This document shows, piece after piece, positions 27,309-36,336 of a DNA stretch of 64,000 bases. Location: assembly GCA_016937155.1 (NCBI GenBank), contig JAFGWM010000027.1:27506-91505 (forward strand), in the 5' to 3' direction. The notes under the pieces are model-generated. The model was not told where the DNA came from, did no database searches, and saw only the letters and a list, made by a program, of their open reading frames with translations. The stretch's first letter is position 1; the number at the start of each line of letters is the position of its first letter. The stretch is from Deltaproteobacteria bacterium (lineage in GTDB: Bacteria; Myxococcota_A; Polyangia; HGW-17). Position numbers and translations under genes: made by a program.

Positions 27309-29651
27309 TTAGCTCTCTACAATGATGCCCAAAGCGATATTTTCATCGCTGTTCATAATTACCTGAGCCTTGCTCCCCGGAAAGACAGTTCCGACATCAA
27401 CTACACTTACAACATGTGAATATTCCCTGTATCTTGGTAGAACCGTGGAAAGCGAATTATTGTCAAAACATAGTTTTCTGTTGAAGCAGTTTCCTTCATC
27501 ATCAGGATAAATTGGAAGATATCTGATATTGCTTTCAACCAGATCCTGAAAAAAATGAGTCCCGAAACTTAAGTCAGGAACGTAATCGCCTTTTTTCTCT
27601 GCCACCTCAATGAGCATAAGAGTATTACTTATATCACTGTATGTAACCGGCACACCAAGTTTTATATCTCCACGGCTACCCCATCTTCCAGGACCCATTA
27701 GTATAAAACTTCTTGGTGGTAGAGTATCATTGAGAACTGATATAACTTCACCAATTTTCTGCATGCTTTCAATGTCCGGAAGATTCCCGTACTCCTGTGC
27801 ATCCACATAAACCAGATACCTGATATCATTCACAAAACCTGGTGTAATATACTTATCCGTCCGGAAGAATACTGATTCCTCAGGCAGATTAAGAGGAATA
27901 CTTATATTCTGCTCCTCATCCCAACTTCCCTGAGGACGACACTGCAGTATATAAATGTTTTCACCATCAGAAGCGAATTCCACATCCACAGGAGCATCAA
28001 AAGCCTTTGCTAGTACATTTAAGATAGTGTTCATCTGCTTCATAAAGTGAGTATTTTCAGTAAGGCCTTGGAACGTAATAACCATTTCTGAGCTGGCAGG
28101 ATCCCACAACGCACTCATCGGAGGTTTAAGATGACCTCCGGTGTCTATACTGACTACATTCTCAAGCCCCTTTATTCCATCGCCATACTGTTTAAACAGA
28201 GACTCCATCTCCACTGACTCAAAGGAACCTGTCTCAAGGTTCAGTACATCAATATATTTCTGTGAATATTTAACCTGATCCATATATGTCTGATTCACAC
28301 GCAGACCTGGTTTTCCTGGACTTCCCAGAAAAGGATAATCTGAAGTCAGACGGTCAACAGCTCTGGTCCCTAATCCGGCCACCAGCCTTACCATTCCATC
28401 TTTTCTATCAATTCGCGGAGTCCATCGGAATTCATTTAGACTGAAAGCTACACCGGCAAAAGTCGGGAAAAAGTACTTCCCTATTTTGTGGCCAATAACT
28501 TCCTGCACAAGAATCCCCATCTGCTCTGAAAAATCCAGAAGTCTTTTTCGTTTTCTGTATTCAATCGGATCAGGACCGAAAACACTTGCCATTATTTCAG
28601 ATACCGCATCAAGCAAAGCACCAAGACGCTTTTCAAAACTGCCGGTATTGGGCAGAAACAGACTTTTATACTTCCCTGCGAAAGTAGCCTCAAAACTATC
28701 CTCTAAAAGACTTGAGCTGCGACATATAATTGGACGCTCCCCAATTTCCTCAAGCATGAAAGTCAACTGCTCAATGATCTCTCCGGGGAAAAAGCTGTTC
28801 TTAAACATCTGTTTTAGAATAGGATAGCCGGCTCTTATCTGCTCTGTATCCATATATTTCAGCCCGGTGATTTCCTCTAGGGCATTGTAATGAATGAAGT
28901 CCATAGTGGTGTCTGAAGCAATAAACCAGCTTTGAGGAAACTGAACATTTGAAAGTTCCGGATAATTTCTCTTCACATTTTTCAGTACTCTGTGAGCAAG
29001 TACAACCCCGGCACTTTTTCCTCCCAGCCTTCCATTACCCTTACCTGGGCCAATCACCTTCTTTGAAATCCCGTGAAAATCCCTGACAGTAATATAATGC
29101 TTGGCTATGTTTATATAGGGAAGATGTGAAGAAAGAAATCTTCGGATAAGGGAAACCCTTATATTCATAAAATCATTGGGAGACATATGAAGTTCATGTC
29201 TTGGAATAGTGAAAAAACGACTCAGAGCATCCTTAACTTCAGCTAAAGAGACATTTGAATTTTCCATTGTAATCGAAAGAAACCGGCTTCTCTCCTGAGA
29301 AAGCCAGATTGTCATGAGCCGTGTTATTTCCGAATTGGGTAAATTTTCCCCGGCAACATGAAAAACTCTATCCAGAATTGAACGAAGCCGACTTCTTTCA
29401 ATTTTGGGAAACGGAATATTTGCATATAATCTTGAGGCATTTGAATCTTCTGTAGGCTCAAGCTCAGCCATTAAATCCAGAACTTCTGTAACATTATTTC
29501 GATAAAGATGAATAAACATCCTTCTGATAATCCGGTTCAGAAGAACTAGATCGAATTTCTCAAGCATATCAAGGATTACACGCCATTCCGGCTTCAGATT
29601 TCTTGAGCTTCCATCAGCATTCTGGCGGGAAAGTATCTTATCAATTTCCAT
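27309..29651 (-). CDS. PEP/pyruvate-binding-domain protein (PPDK N-terminal fold)
   Basis: The 780-residue protein contains the ATP-grasp-like nucleotide-binding domain of pyruvate phosphate dikinase and PEP synthase: GRLGGKSAG (208-215), CRSSSLLEDSFEATFAGKYK (310-329) and VDVEFASDGENIYILQCRPQ. The N-terminal 190 residues are helical and not typical of PPDK, and the C-terminal third (LMGPGRWGSRGDIKLGVPV) is a family-specific extension. The phosphohistidine and PEP-utilising TIM-barrel domains are absent. It therefore cannot be a complete PPDK or PEP synthase and may phosphorylate another substrate. GAGGCAG supports the ATG. Monocistronic by position. Confidence 0.85.
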   Translation of the reverse strand: MEIDKILSRQNADGSSRNLKPEWRVILDMLEKFDLVLLNRIIRRMFIHLYRNNVTEVLDLMAELEPTEDSNASRLYANIPFPKIERSRLRSILDRVFHVAGENLPNSEITRLMTIWLSQERSRFLSITMENSNVSLAEVKDALSRFFTIPRHELHMSPNDFMNIRVSLIRRFLSSHLPYINIAKHYITVRDFHGISKKVIGPGKGNGRLGGKSAGVVLAHRVLKNVKRNYPELSNVQFPQSWFIASDTTMDFIHYNALEEITGLKYMDTEQIRAGYPILKQMFKNSFFPGEIIEQLTFMLEEIGERPIICRSSSLLEDSFEATFAGKYKSLFLPNTGSFEKRLGALLDAVSEIMASVFGPDPIEYRKRKRLLDFSEQMGILVQEVIGHKIGKYFFPTFAGVAFSLNEFRWTPRIDRKDGMVRLVAGLGTRAVDRLTSDYPFLGSPGKPGLRVNQTYMDQVKYSQKYIDVLNLETGSFESVEMESLFKQYGDGIKGLENVVSIDTGGHLKPPMSALWDPASSEMVITFQGLTENTHFMKQMNTILNVLAKAFDAPVDVEFASDGENIYILQCRPQGSWDEEQNISIPLNLPEESVFFRTDKYITPGFVNDIRYLVYVDAQEYGNLPDIESMQKIGEVISVLNDTLPPRSFILMGPGRWGSRGDIKLGVPVTYSDISNTLMLIEVAEKKGDYVPDLSFGTHFFQDLVESNIRYLPIYPDDEGNCFNRKLCFDNNSLSTVLPRYREYSHVVSVVDVGTVFPGSKAQVIMNSDENIALGIIVES

Positions 29652-29769
29652 TTTCTGCCTCTTTTTCCAGATTAATGTACCCGAAAATGAGAAAATAATC
29701 CCCAGAAAAAATGAAAATTTTTCTATTTTTGTTCAGATTTTATAAAAATACGGGGAGTTTTTACTCGAA

Positions 29770-31053
29770 TTAAACCCAGCCTCTGTTTTTGCTGGCTTCA
29801 GCTACTCTTGATATGGAGATCATATATGCAGCATCTCTCATGAAAAGATTTTTGCGTTTTGAAAGATCGTAAACGGCGGTGAATGCTTTTGTCATTGCAT
29901 CATCAAGTTTTGAGAGAACTTCTTCCTTGCTCCAGAAATAGTTCATATTACCCTGAACTTGCTCGAAATAACTGCATGTAACGCCACCGGCATTTGCCAG
30001 AAAATCAGGAATTACAAAAATTCCTCTTTCATGAATAACTTTGTCAGCTTCAGGAGTTGTCGGTCCATTTGCACCCTCAGCTATGAGTTTAACCCTCTTA
30101 GAAATACTGTTCACATTTTCACCGTGAATCTGGTTTTCAAGGGCTGCGGGAACAAGTATGTCTACATCCTGAATAAGCCAGTCGTTACCATCAGAAACTT
30201 TATATCCCAATTCAACAGCTTTGGCTTTATTGATTCCACCAAATTTATCTGTAATTTTCAGGAGTTCCTGCAAGTTAATCCCGGATTCTTTAATAAATGA
30301 ATAGGATTTCTGATCAGCCTGATCCCAACAACTTACGCATACCGCTTTACCACCATACTGCTGGAAAAGGTCGATGGCATACTGACTTACGTTTCCAAAG
30401 CCCTGGAAAGATGCTGTTGTAGTTTTAATATCGATGCCCATAGCTTTCAGAGCTTCTCTCACTGTGTACATTACACCATACCCGGTGGCTTCTGTTCTGC
30501 CAAGGCTTCCGCCCATACCAACCGGTTTCCCTGTAATAACGCCGGGGAATTTTCCGCCCATGATTTTTTCGTATTCATCCATCATCCAGACCATATGCTG
30601 GGGATTTGTCATTACATCCGGAGCCGGGACATCAACCAAAGGACCAATATCTTTTGCAATTGCCCGAATAAAACCTCTACAGATCTGTTCCTGCTCACGA
30701 TTTGAAAGATTGTGGGGATCACAAATAACCCCGCCCTTTCCTCCACCGAGAGGAATGTCTACCACTGCACATTTCCATGTCATCCACGTGGAAAGTGCAC
30801 GAACTGTATCAACAGTCTCCTGAGGATGAAATCTTATTCCACCCTTATGGGGACCCCGAGCACTGTTGTGCTGGATTCTAAAACCCTGAAACACCTGAGT
30901 GGTACCATCATCCATCTTTACAGGGATGGAAAAATGCATTTCCTTCTGAGGATTTCTCAGGAACTGACGAGTGCCCTGATCAAGACTCAGTTTTTCAGCT
31001 ATCTCGTCAAACTGTTGTTGTGCCATTTTAAAGGGATTGAATTTTTTATCCAT
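29770..31053 (-). CDS. gdhA: Glutamate dehydrogenase (Glu/Leu/Phe/Val family)
   Basis: The start at 31053 is set by GGAGG 8 bases upstream and by a good promoter whose -10 lies at 31087-31082; the longer reading from 31131 would begin upstream of that promoter. The 427-residue enzyme matches hexameric GDH: KGGIRFHPQETVDTVRALS, PLGGGKGGV, PAPDVMTNPQHMVWMMDEY, the Rossmann GFGNVSQYA and NAGGVTCSYFEQVQ. It interconverts glutamate with 2-oxoglutarate plus ammonium in the cytoplasm. NAD versus NADP preference cannot be read safely. Transcribed divergently from the FG-GAP lipoprotein gene. Confidence 0.95.
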   Translation of the reverse strand: MDKKFNPFKMAQQQFDEIAEKLSLDQGTRQFLRNPQKEMHFSIPVKMDDGTTQVFQGFRIQHNSARGPHKGGIRFHPQETVDTVRALSTWMTWKCAVVDIPLGGGKGGVICDPHNLSNREQEQICRGFIRAIAKDIGPLVDVPAPDVMTNPQHMVWMMDEYEKIMGGKFPGVITGKPVGMGGSLGRTEATGYGVMYTVREALKAMGIDIKTTTASFQGFGNVSQYAIDLFQQYGGKAVCVSCWDQADQKSYSFIKESGINLQELLKITDKFGGINKAKAVELGYKVSDGNDWLIQDVDILVPAALENQIHGENVNSISKRVKLIAEGANGPTTPEADKVIHERGIFVIPDFLANAGGVTCSYFEQVQGNMNYFWSKEEVLSKLDDAMTKAFTAVYDLSKRKNLFMRDAAYMISISRVAEASKNRGWV

Positions 31054-31081
31054 TAGCGTAACCTCCGTTTCAGCTAATTTC

Positions 31082-31110
31082 GTATTAGAATATTGAAATA
31101 AGAAATGCAA
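31082..31110 (-). promoter_or_regulatory. Promoter of glutamate dehydrogenase
   Basis: On the minus strand TTGCAT (31110-31105) and TAATAC (31087-31082) are 17 bases apart. Transcription would start near 31075, giving a leader of about 22 bases with GGAGG. Confidence 0.7.
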
Positions 31111-31442
31111 GCACGAAGTGATAAATTTCACGGTAAAATAATTTATATATATATTTCAATATGTTACCTGCTGTTTTTTATTTATTTTTACGACTTTTTT
31201 TTCATAAAATAAAAAAAAATATTCAGATTTATTCTCACCTCTCAAATTAGTGATCTGCAAAGATAAATTTGCTGTAACAATCCATGCTTGGCCTGAAAAT
31301 AAAAGTTGCTTATTTTTCAAATACTTTCCAGTCTCATGGTCATTATTTCATTCAAACTGGATTTTCTGAAAATTTCCTGAAAATAATTAGATCTGGAATT
31401 TGTGCCAAACCAATCTATAATGTTTATCGCAGGAGAAAAAAC
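31111..31442. other. AT-rich divergent intergenic region
   Basis: Between gdhA and the FG-GAP lipoprotein gene. It holds a TA-repeat stretch (31146-31158), long A/T runs, and a likely -10 TATAAT at 31416-31421 for the downstream gene. No supported gene: the frame open from 31284 has no signal peptide at its start and no ribosome site. Confidence 0.6.
31416..31421 (+). promoter_or_regulatory. Likely -10 of the FG-GAP lipoprotein gene
   Basis: A perfect TATAAT 21 bases before the ATG at 31443 leaves room for a short leader with AGGAG. The -35 (CTGGAA, 31393-31398, 17-base spacer) is poor. It supports the shorter start of the gene. Confidence 0.45.
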
Positions 31443-33998
31443 ATGCACGTTTTACACGCCCAAATATTATCAATTTTTATACTTTTGCTGGCATCATGCT
31501 CCGGAGAAGCTGGAAATTATAATACAGATGGTTCCCTCCCTGATGGAGATACCGATAATATTGAATGCCCTCAGGAGAATGTCTGTGGCATGGAATGCTG
31601 CAGTGAAAATCAGGAATGTGTAAACGGAACATACTGTGATGAAATCTGTGAAACAGAAAGATGCAGGGGTATCTGTTGCGGTGATGGGGAAGAATGTGTA
31701 AATGAAATGGAATGTCTCCCTGTATGTGACACAGTCAGATGCGGTGACAACCTGAGAATATGCTGCAATGATGGGGAAATCTGTCTTGATGGTGTTCAGT
31801 GTGCATCAGACTGTGCTCAGGATGAAGCACTCTGTGGTGAAAATCTTGATATTTGCTGCAATTCCGGTGAAGTTTGCCTCAGAAATGAATGTGTAATTCC
31901 CGGTAGCAACTGCACTGATAACTTCGACTGCCCCGATGACACCTGGTACTGTGAAGAATATCTTGGAAAATGCCTCCCGCTGGGAGATGAAGAAATCTGT
32001 CAGGGTGAAGCTGAATTCAATGAAATCCAGCCGGTTCTGGAATGGTACTGGCCGGGAGTGACGTACGGCAGCAGTAATTATCGGTGGATAATTGCAGCTC
32101 CGGCAGTTGGAGATGTAAATGGAGACGGTATTCCCGATATCGTTGTTCCGGCATATGCAAATACAGCAATCTCCGATACTTTGCTCGTTGTTCTTGACGG
32201 AAGAGGCGATGGTGCAGGAAACGGTCTGGTTCTATTTACTATACCAAGTGCAGATGATCCTTCTGCTCCAAGACCTTATGCTCAGGCTACAGTGGCACTG
32301 GCTAACTTTGATGATGATCCCGGTCTTGAAATTGTTTACAACACAATAGGCGGCGGTTTACGAATAGCTGATAATGACGGCATCGGAACTGTCTGCGACA
32401 GTGTTCAGTATCCCGGATGTACAGGAGAACGGCATAGCGGATATTCCAACGTTGTTGTTGAAGGTGGACCGGTAGTTACAGACTTCGATCATGATGGAAT
32501 GCCTGATGTTGTCTTGAGGTGTCACGCAATGAACGGACGCAACATTTCAGACGCTGCTCTTGATTTCGCGAATGTTTCCGGATGTGCTGTTGACACTGTT
32601 GTCGCAGATTTAAATCTGGATGGTAACTATGAAATGATTGATGGCAACCACGCCATCACTGTTGATCCTGCAACCCCTGGTGGAAGTAACATGTGGGATG
32701 GAACTACTGCAGTTACAGCAGGATATGTGGCTGTAGCTGATCTTTTTCCTGATACTCCAGCTCCTGAAGTCATTAACATACGCACCGTGGTTACTATCAG
32801 AGACGGAATTACCGGAGAAATTCTTGTGGGAGCCGGTGGTTCCATTGTTAATCAGGCAATTCCGATTCCCGGTTCAGGACTTGGTGGAGCACCTACAGTA
32901 GCTGATTTTGACGGAGACGGTCTCCCGGAATTCAGTACCGCAGGAACTGCAGCATATGTAGTATACGATCCCGATTGCTGGGAACCGGCATTGAGAGCCG
33001 GTGGTCTTTGTGCAAGTAACCGCACTGATTTTATTTTGTGGTCAACGGCAACTCAGGACATCTCTTCATCAAGAACAGGGTCTAGTGTATTTGACTTTCA
33101 GGGAGATGGCCCTGCAGAAGTTTTATATAACGATGAGTGTTTCCTTCATATTTTCGATGGAACAGATGGAAGTGAAGTTGTTCAGCCGGTTATTCCAAGT
33201 TCTTCAAGAACAGGAAGTGAATATCCCCTTGTTGCAGATGTTGATGGCGACGGCAATGCGGAAATGGTTGTGATCAGCAATGGTGATCAGGCTATAAGTC
33301 GTGATCACTGTGATGTATCATGGAAAGCAGCGGAAGTCGACATCAACTACCTGTGTGAATTCACCACTTGCACTTCCGGTGCTGCATGTCCTGATGGAGT
33401 AACCTGCCCTGACGGCTATATGTGTGACTCATCACTGGTTTGTCAGCGTCCCGGTGGGTTTACAGGAATCAGAATATTTGGGGATGCCTATGACAGATGG
33501 GTTCGCACCAGACCTGTATGGAATCAGTTTTCATATCATGTGACTAATTTTGAAAAGGATTTTGGTTTCTGGAGTGTTCCGGACTGGGAATATCCAAACT
33601 GGACAGATTACAACAACTACCGACAGAATGTTCAGGGTGGAGTTCTATTTCCCGTTCCTGACCTCACTGCCGAACTTACATCCACCCCTATCTGCCCCGA
33701 TGAAGTTCGTCTTCTCGCTACAGTTAGAAATGCTGGCAGCGCAGGAGCTGCTCCTGGTATAAACGTTGATTTTTATCGTACTGATGTCGATCCTCCTGAG
33801 TTTATTGAAAGAATAACTACTCAGACAACAATACTCACTGGAGGGTTTGAAAGAATTCTGGCGGTTTATACCGGTGTACAGAATGATGTTGATATGACTT
33901 TCAGTGTTGTGATTGATAATGATGAAATTGTGGAAGAATGCATGACCTCCAACAACATAGCTGACAGTGAAACAGTAAGATGTGTGGGTATTGAATAA
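31443..33998 (+). CDS. Surface lipoprotein: Cys-rich modules, FG-GAP propeller, CARDB domain
   Basis: The ATG at 31443 (AGGAG nearby) starts a lipoprotein signal, LLASC, lipid Cys at 19. After an acidic linker come four Cys-rich units of the form CGxxxxxCCNxGEECxxxxC (about 45-165). An FG-GAP/VCBS beta-propeller follows, with calcium-type loops VGDVNGDGIPDIVV, VADFDGDGLPEF and VADVDGDGNAEMVV, and another Cys cluster. The C-terminal CARDB-like domain (about 735-851) has TVRNAGSAGAAPGINVDFY and FSVVIDNDEIVEECMTSNN. The 851-residue protein is probably exposed on the outer membrane as an adhesion or binding protein. This architecture is common in myxobacterial relatives. The ligand is unknown. 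Confidence 0.88.
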   Translation: MHVLHAQILSIFILLLASCSGEAGNYNTDGSLPDGDTDNIECPQENVCGMECCSENQECVNGTYCDEICETERCRGICCGDGEECVNEMECLPVCDTVRCGDNLRICCNDGEICLDGVQCASDCAQDEALCGENLDICCNSGEVCLRNECVIPGSNCTDNFDCPDDTWYCEEYLGKCLPLGDEEICQGEAEFNEIQPVLEWYWPGVTYGSSNYRWIIAAPAVGDVNGDGIPDIVVPAYANTAISDTLLVVLDGRGDGAGNGLVLFTIPSADDPSAPRPYAQATVALANFDDDPGLEIVYNTIGGGLRIADNDGIGTVCDSVQYPGCTGERHSGYSNVVVEGGPVVTDFDHDGMPDVVLRCHAMNGRNISDAALDFANVSGCAVDTVVADLNLDGNYEMIDGNHAITVDPATPGGSNMWDGTTAVTAGYVAVADLFPDTPAPEVINIRTVVTIRDGITGEILVGAGGSIVNQAIPIPGSGLGGAPTVADFDGDGLPEFSTAGTAAYVVYDPDCWEPALRAGGLCASNRTDFILWSTATQDISSSRTGSSVFDFQGDGPAEVLYNDECFLHIFDGTDGSEVVQPVIPSSSRTGSEYPLVADVDGDGNAEMVVISNGDQAISRDHCDVSWKAAEVDINYLCEFTTCTSGAACPDGVTCPDGYMCDSSLVCQRPGGFTGIRIFGDAYDRWVRTRPVWNQFSYHVTNFEKDFGFWSVPDWEYPNWTDYNNYRQNVQGGVLFPVPDLTAELTSTPICPDEVRLLATVRNAGSAGAAPGINVDFYRTDVDPPEFIERITTQTTILTGGFERILAVYTGVQNDVDMTFSVVIDNDEIVEECMTSNNIADSETVRCVGIE

Positions 33999-34088
33999 CG
34001 GAATTTGTTTTCCTTTTTTTCATCACACCTGAATTTCATCAGTATTTCCAAGTATGTTACAACTAATTTGTGTTTTCCAAGAAAATTC

Positions 34089-34117
34089 TTGACAGAATAT
34101 ACTTGTTGAAGTATTTA
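34089..34117 (+). promoter_or_regulatory. Sigma70-type promoter of the tRNA-Pro/tRNA-Arg unit
   Basis: A perfect TTGACA (34089-34094), a 17-base spacer and TATTTA (34112-34117) end 16 bases before tRNA-Pro. Confidence 0.8.
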
Positions 34118-34133
34118 GGTGTTCAGCTGACTG

Positions 34134-34207
34134 CGGGGCGTAGCGCAGTCTGGTAGCGCGCCTGCTTTGGGAGCAGGATGCCGGGGGTTCAAATCCCTCC
34201 GCCCCGA
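34134..34207 (+). tRNA. tRNA-Pro (anticodon TGG)
   Basis: The acceptor CGGGGCG pairs with CGCCCCG (34200-34206), discriminator A. The stem CCTGC/GCAGG holds the loop TTTGGGA, anticodon TGG. The T-arm GGGGGTTCAAATCCCTC is normal. The first base C is usual for tRNA-Pro. CCA is not encoded. Confidence 0.97.
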
Positions 34208-34221
34208 CAGCAATCTTTTGA

Positions 34222-34298
34222 GCGCCTGTAGCTCAGTAGGACAGAGCAGTGGCCTTCTAAGCCATTGGTCACAGGTTCGAATCCTGTCAGGCGTGCCA
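34222..34298 (+). tRNA. tRNA-Arg (anticodon TCT)
   Basis: The acceptor GCGCCTG pairs with CAGGCGT (one G-T pair), then discriminator G and an encoded CCA. The anticodon loop CTTCTAA gives TCT, reading AGA/AGG. It lies 14 bases after tRNA-Pro and shares its promoter. Confidence 0.96.
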
Positions 34299-34329
34299 AT
34301 CTTTTCAATACAAAAAACCACCAACTTAC

Positions 34330-34812
34330 TCCATTCGATCCTCTTTCCCCTCTTTTATCCCATCAGCAGTCCCTTCCGTAAATCCCTCTTCTCATATTGT
34401 TTTCATTATGTATTTCAACTGATTTTTCATATCACGATATTCCTTCAACGACCGGATGTAATACAGCCTCTCATCTTCATTGATGTTGGGGCGAAACCAC
34501 CCTTCTTCAAGGAACTTCATATTTCCTCAGTATAACCCTCAGGCACTCCATTTAATTTAGCCAGATTTTCAGAAGAAAGCGATTTCACCCGATGGGATTT
34601 CAACTCACTTGTATGATATTTAAATTCTGGCAGATCTAAGTATGTATAATTCAGTACATCACTAAATACCTTTTTACTTTTCGAGGTGGTGAGCTTTACA
34701 TAAGTTCTCACCCCAGCCTGGGATATTTATTTCGGCAGTAAAAAGTTCAGCATATTGATGACATAGCATTCAGTGAATAATCCCACTCTCCCTTAATAGA
34801 CTGGATACAAAT
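34330..34812 (-). pseudogene. Decayed Rpn-family nuclease pseudogene
   Basis: Frame-broken but clear match to the intact Rpn protein at 9284-10288. From the 5' side: GEWDYSLNA, a frameshift, YVINMLNFLLPK and a stop, another shift, RTYVKLTTSKSKKVFSDVLN, SELKSHR, ENLAKLNGVPEGYTEEI and a stop, MKFLEEGW, NEDERLYYIRSLKEYRDMKN, and a relic of the EG-rich tail (EEGFTEGTADGIKEGKEDRM) reaching about 34330. The N-terminal catalytic part is missing. The pseudogene begins about 30 bases beyond tRNA-Arg and its other end lies just outside the palindrome at 34835. Confidence 0.85.
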
Positions 34813-34834
34813 TTTCCATTTTTTAACAAAGCAG

Positions 34835-34856
34835 AAATACCATGATCATGGTATTT
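34835..34856. repeat. 22-bp perfect palindrome, copy 1
   Basis: The core ATACCATGATCATGGTAT is flanked by AA on the left and TT on the right, all self-complementary. An identical copy sits at 38356-38377. Its right edge overlaps the first three bases of a -35 (TTTACA, 34854-34859) followed after 16 bases by TAAAAT, upstream of the first CGDG lipoprotein gene. This looks like an operator. Confidence 0.75.
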
Positions 34857-34881
34857 ACAATCAACATCTGTAAAGTAAAAT
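34854..34881 (+). promoter_or_regulatory. Likely promoter of the first CGDG lipoprotein gene
   Basis: TTTACA (34854-34859), 16-base spacer, TAAAAT (34876-34881). The -35 begins inside the 22-bp palindrome, as at the other end of the cassette. Confidence 0.5.
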
Positions 34882-34934
34882 AACATAAATATAAGTATGC
34901 AATTTAACACTTAAAACTTAAGGCGTTTATAAAA

Positions 34935-35660
34935 ATGAAATATAAATCCATACTTTTCTCCGTATTTGCGGTCTTTGCCTTTATTTCATGTGACGATGAT
35001 TCAAACAAAGCTGGATATGAAATCTGTAATAATGAAATTGATGACGATGAGAACGGATTGACAGACTGCAACGATCCAGTGTGCACGTTAAATCCACTAT
35101 GCATGAGTAGCACTTTTTGTGGTGATGGTTCCTGCAACGGTTCTGAAAATTCGACAAGTTGCCCGGATGACTGCGGAACCAATTGCGGTGATGGGGTCTG
35201 CAATGGTTCTGAAAACACTACTAATTGTATAGATGACTGTGGAACCAATTGTGGTGATGGGGTCTGCAACGGTTCTGAAAACACTACTAATTGTATAGAT
35301 GACTGCGGAACCAATTGCGGTGATGGGGTCTGCAACGGTTTTGAAGGAGCCGGGTTTTGCTACTTAGATTGTGGTTACTGTGGTGATGGAATTTGTACTC
35401 GAAATTGGCAGGATTATGAATACATTGAAGAGGATTACATAAACTGCCCTGCGGATTGTCCCGCTACTTGCGGAGATGACAGATGCAGCGATCAATATGG
35501 GGAAACAGGTGATAACTGTAGTGACGATTGTTGGAAATGTGGGATCCCTGATCAAACATACATTGTTGCTTTTCCCTGCGATAATGGACATGAAATAAAT
35601 TCTATTTGTGTTGATGATGGGGATTGTGACTGTAGTGATTGCAGCGATGAACAAAAATAA
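34935..35660 (+). CDS. Cys-rich CGDG-repeat lipoprotein
   Basis: The 241-residue product has a lipoprotein signal ending AFISC (lipid Cys 19), followed by DDD. It then has the module YEICNNEIDDDENGLTDCND, and at least four units of the type CGDGVCNGSENTTNCIDDCG, two of them identical at DNA level over nearly all of 66 bases. The C-terminal 90 residues keep Cys and acidic spacing (CGDDRCSDQYGETGDNCSDD). Each unit would be disulfide-bonded and may bind calcium through its Asp/Asn. The protein probably sits on the outer membrane. It is a paralogue, in inverted orientation, of the gene at 36735-38225. Exact function unknown. Confidence 0.8.
   Translation: MKYKSILFSVFAVFAFISCDDDSNKAGYEICNNEIDDDENGLTDCNDPVCTLNPLCMSSTFCGDGSCNGSENSTSCPDDCGTNCGDGVCNGSENTTNCIDDCGTNCGDGVCNGSENTTNCIDDCGTNCGDGVCNGFEGAGFCYLDCGYCGDGICTRNWQDYEYIEEDYINCPADCPATCGDDRCSDQYGETGDNCSDDCWKCGIPDQTYIVAFPCDNGHEINSICVDDGDCDCSDCSDEQK
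35172..35342. repeat. 66-bp tandem repeats in the CGDG lipoprotein gene
   Basis: Units at 35172-35237 and 35238-35303 are nearly identical; a third is partial. Each encodes 22 residues. A 26-base part (35202-35227) recurs in inverted orientation at 37864-37889, 37930-37955 and 37996-38021. Confidence 0.9.
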
Positions 35661-35676
35661 TATAAGGAGAAACATC

Positions 35677-36336
35677 ATGACTCGACCATATAATATCATA
35701 TTATTACTAGTTTTTTTAACATTTACAATGGGTGTTGATGACTGCGAACCTGAAACAGAGAATAATGACATGTATTGTGAAGATCACTCGGAAATGTGGT
35801 CTTCAGGTCCATGCTCTATTCGTTATGAAGCATGCGCAGGTCCTATTATTAATAATTTCCATCATGTAATCTGGTATTTGGGATATGAAAAAGTTGAATG
35901 CTACAACTATTCTGAAAATTATGAGGATGGAACTCTAGGATATTGTTATGACACTAATCCCCCTTATTTTTTGGGTGATTTCTTTTTGGTTGAATATTGC
36001 TCAGATGATGTAAACACAAACAATACAACCAATAATACAACCAATAATACAACAGACTCATGCACAAACGGTATGTGCAATATGACCTGGACTTTCAAGG
36101 ATAACTGCAATGACAACACAGGACCGGAAATTGAACTCTATGATGTAACTGCTGGCGGTTACTGGGGAACTTATTTCCTGCAATATTACAATACTCCTTT
36201 AAATGTAAACATTTCCTGCGATGAAGGGCACAAAATTTGTTATGGAGCATGCAATCAGGACTTTATTGGGGGGTTGGTGAAGACCTTGAACACGACTGTG
36301 ATAACTGTTGCTACACCTGCAGTGCAACAACTGTAG
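35677..36336 (+). CDS. Cys-rich secreted protein, 3' end frameshifted at a G-run
   Basis: The ATG at 35677 has AAGGAG upstream and starts a signal peptide (MTRPYNIILLLVFLTF). The mature part is acidic and Cys-containing, with an NTTNNTTNNTT linker at about residues 112-125. As read, it ends KTLNTTVITVATPAVQQL. Adding one G to the run of six at 36268-36273 would instead give VGEDLEHDCDNCCYTCSATT and a stop at 36360-36362, which restores the Cys-rich character. So the present frame has probably lost one G: a mutation, a phase-variable tract or a sequencing error. The gene follows the first CGDG lipoprotein by 16 bases. Confidence 0.65.
   Translation: MTRPYNIILLLVFLTFTMGVDDCEPETENNDMYCEDHSEMWSSGPCSIRYEACAGPIINNFHHVIWYLGYEKVECYNYSENYEDGTLGYCYDTNPPYFLGDFFLVEYCSDDVNTNNTTNNTTNNTTDSCTNGMCNMTWTFKDNCNDNTGPEIELYDVTAGGYWGTYFLQYYNTPLNVNISCDEGHKICYGACNQDFIGGLVKTLNTTVITVATPAVQQL

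Noticed and set aside
27309..29651. Complete pyruvate phosphate dikinase or PEP synthase
   Set aside because: Only the nucleotide-binding part is present; the phosphohistidine and PEP-binding domains are missing.
31054..31131. Longer N-terminus for glutamate dehydrogenase
   Set aside because: It begins upstream of a good promoter and lacks a ribosome site; GGAGG marks the ATG at 31053.
31146..31158. TA-repeat as a replication or regulatory element
   Set aside because: Short and common in AT-rich intergenic DNA; a similar run at 10770-10785 has no shared context.
31284..31442. N-terminal extension of the FG-GAP lipoprotein
   Set aside because: It would bury the lipoprotein signal 53 residues in; TATAAT and AGGAG point to 31443.
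34335..34535. Plus-strand frame running through tRNA genes
   Set aside because: It overlaps both tRNAs and the Rpn relic and has no coding character.
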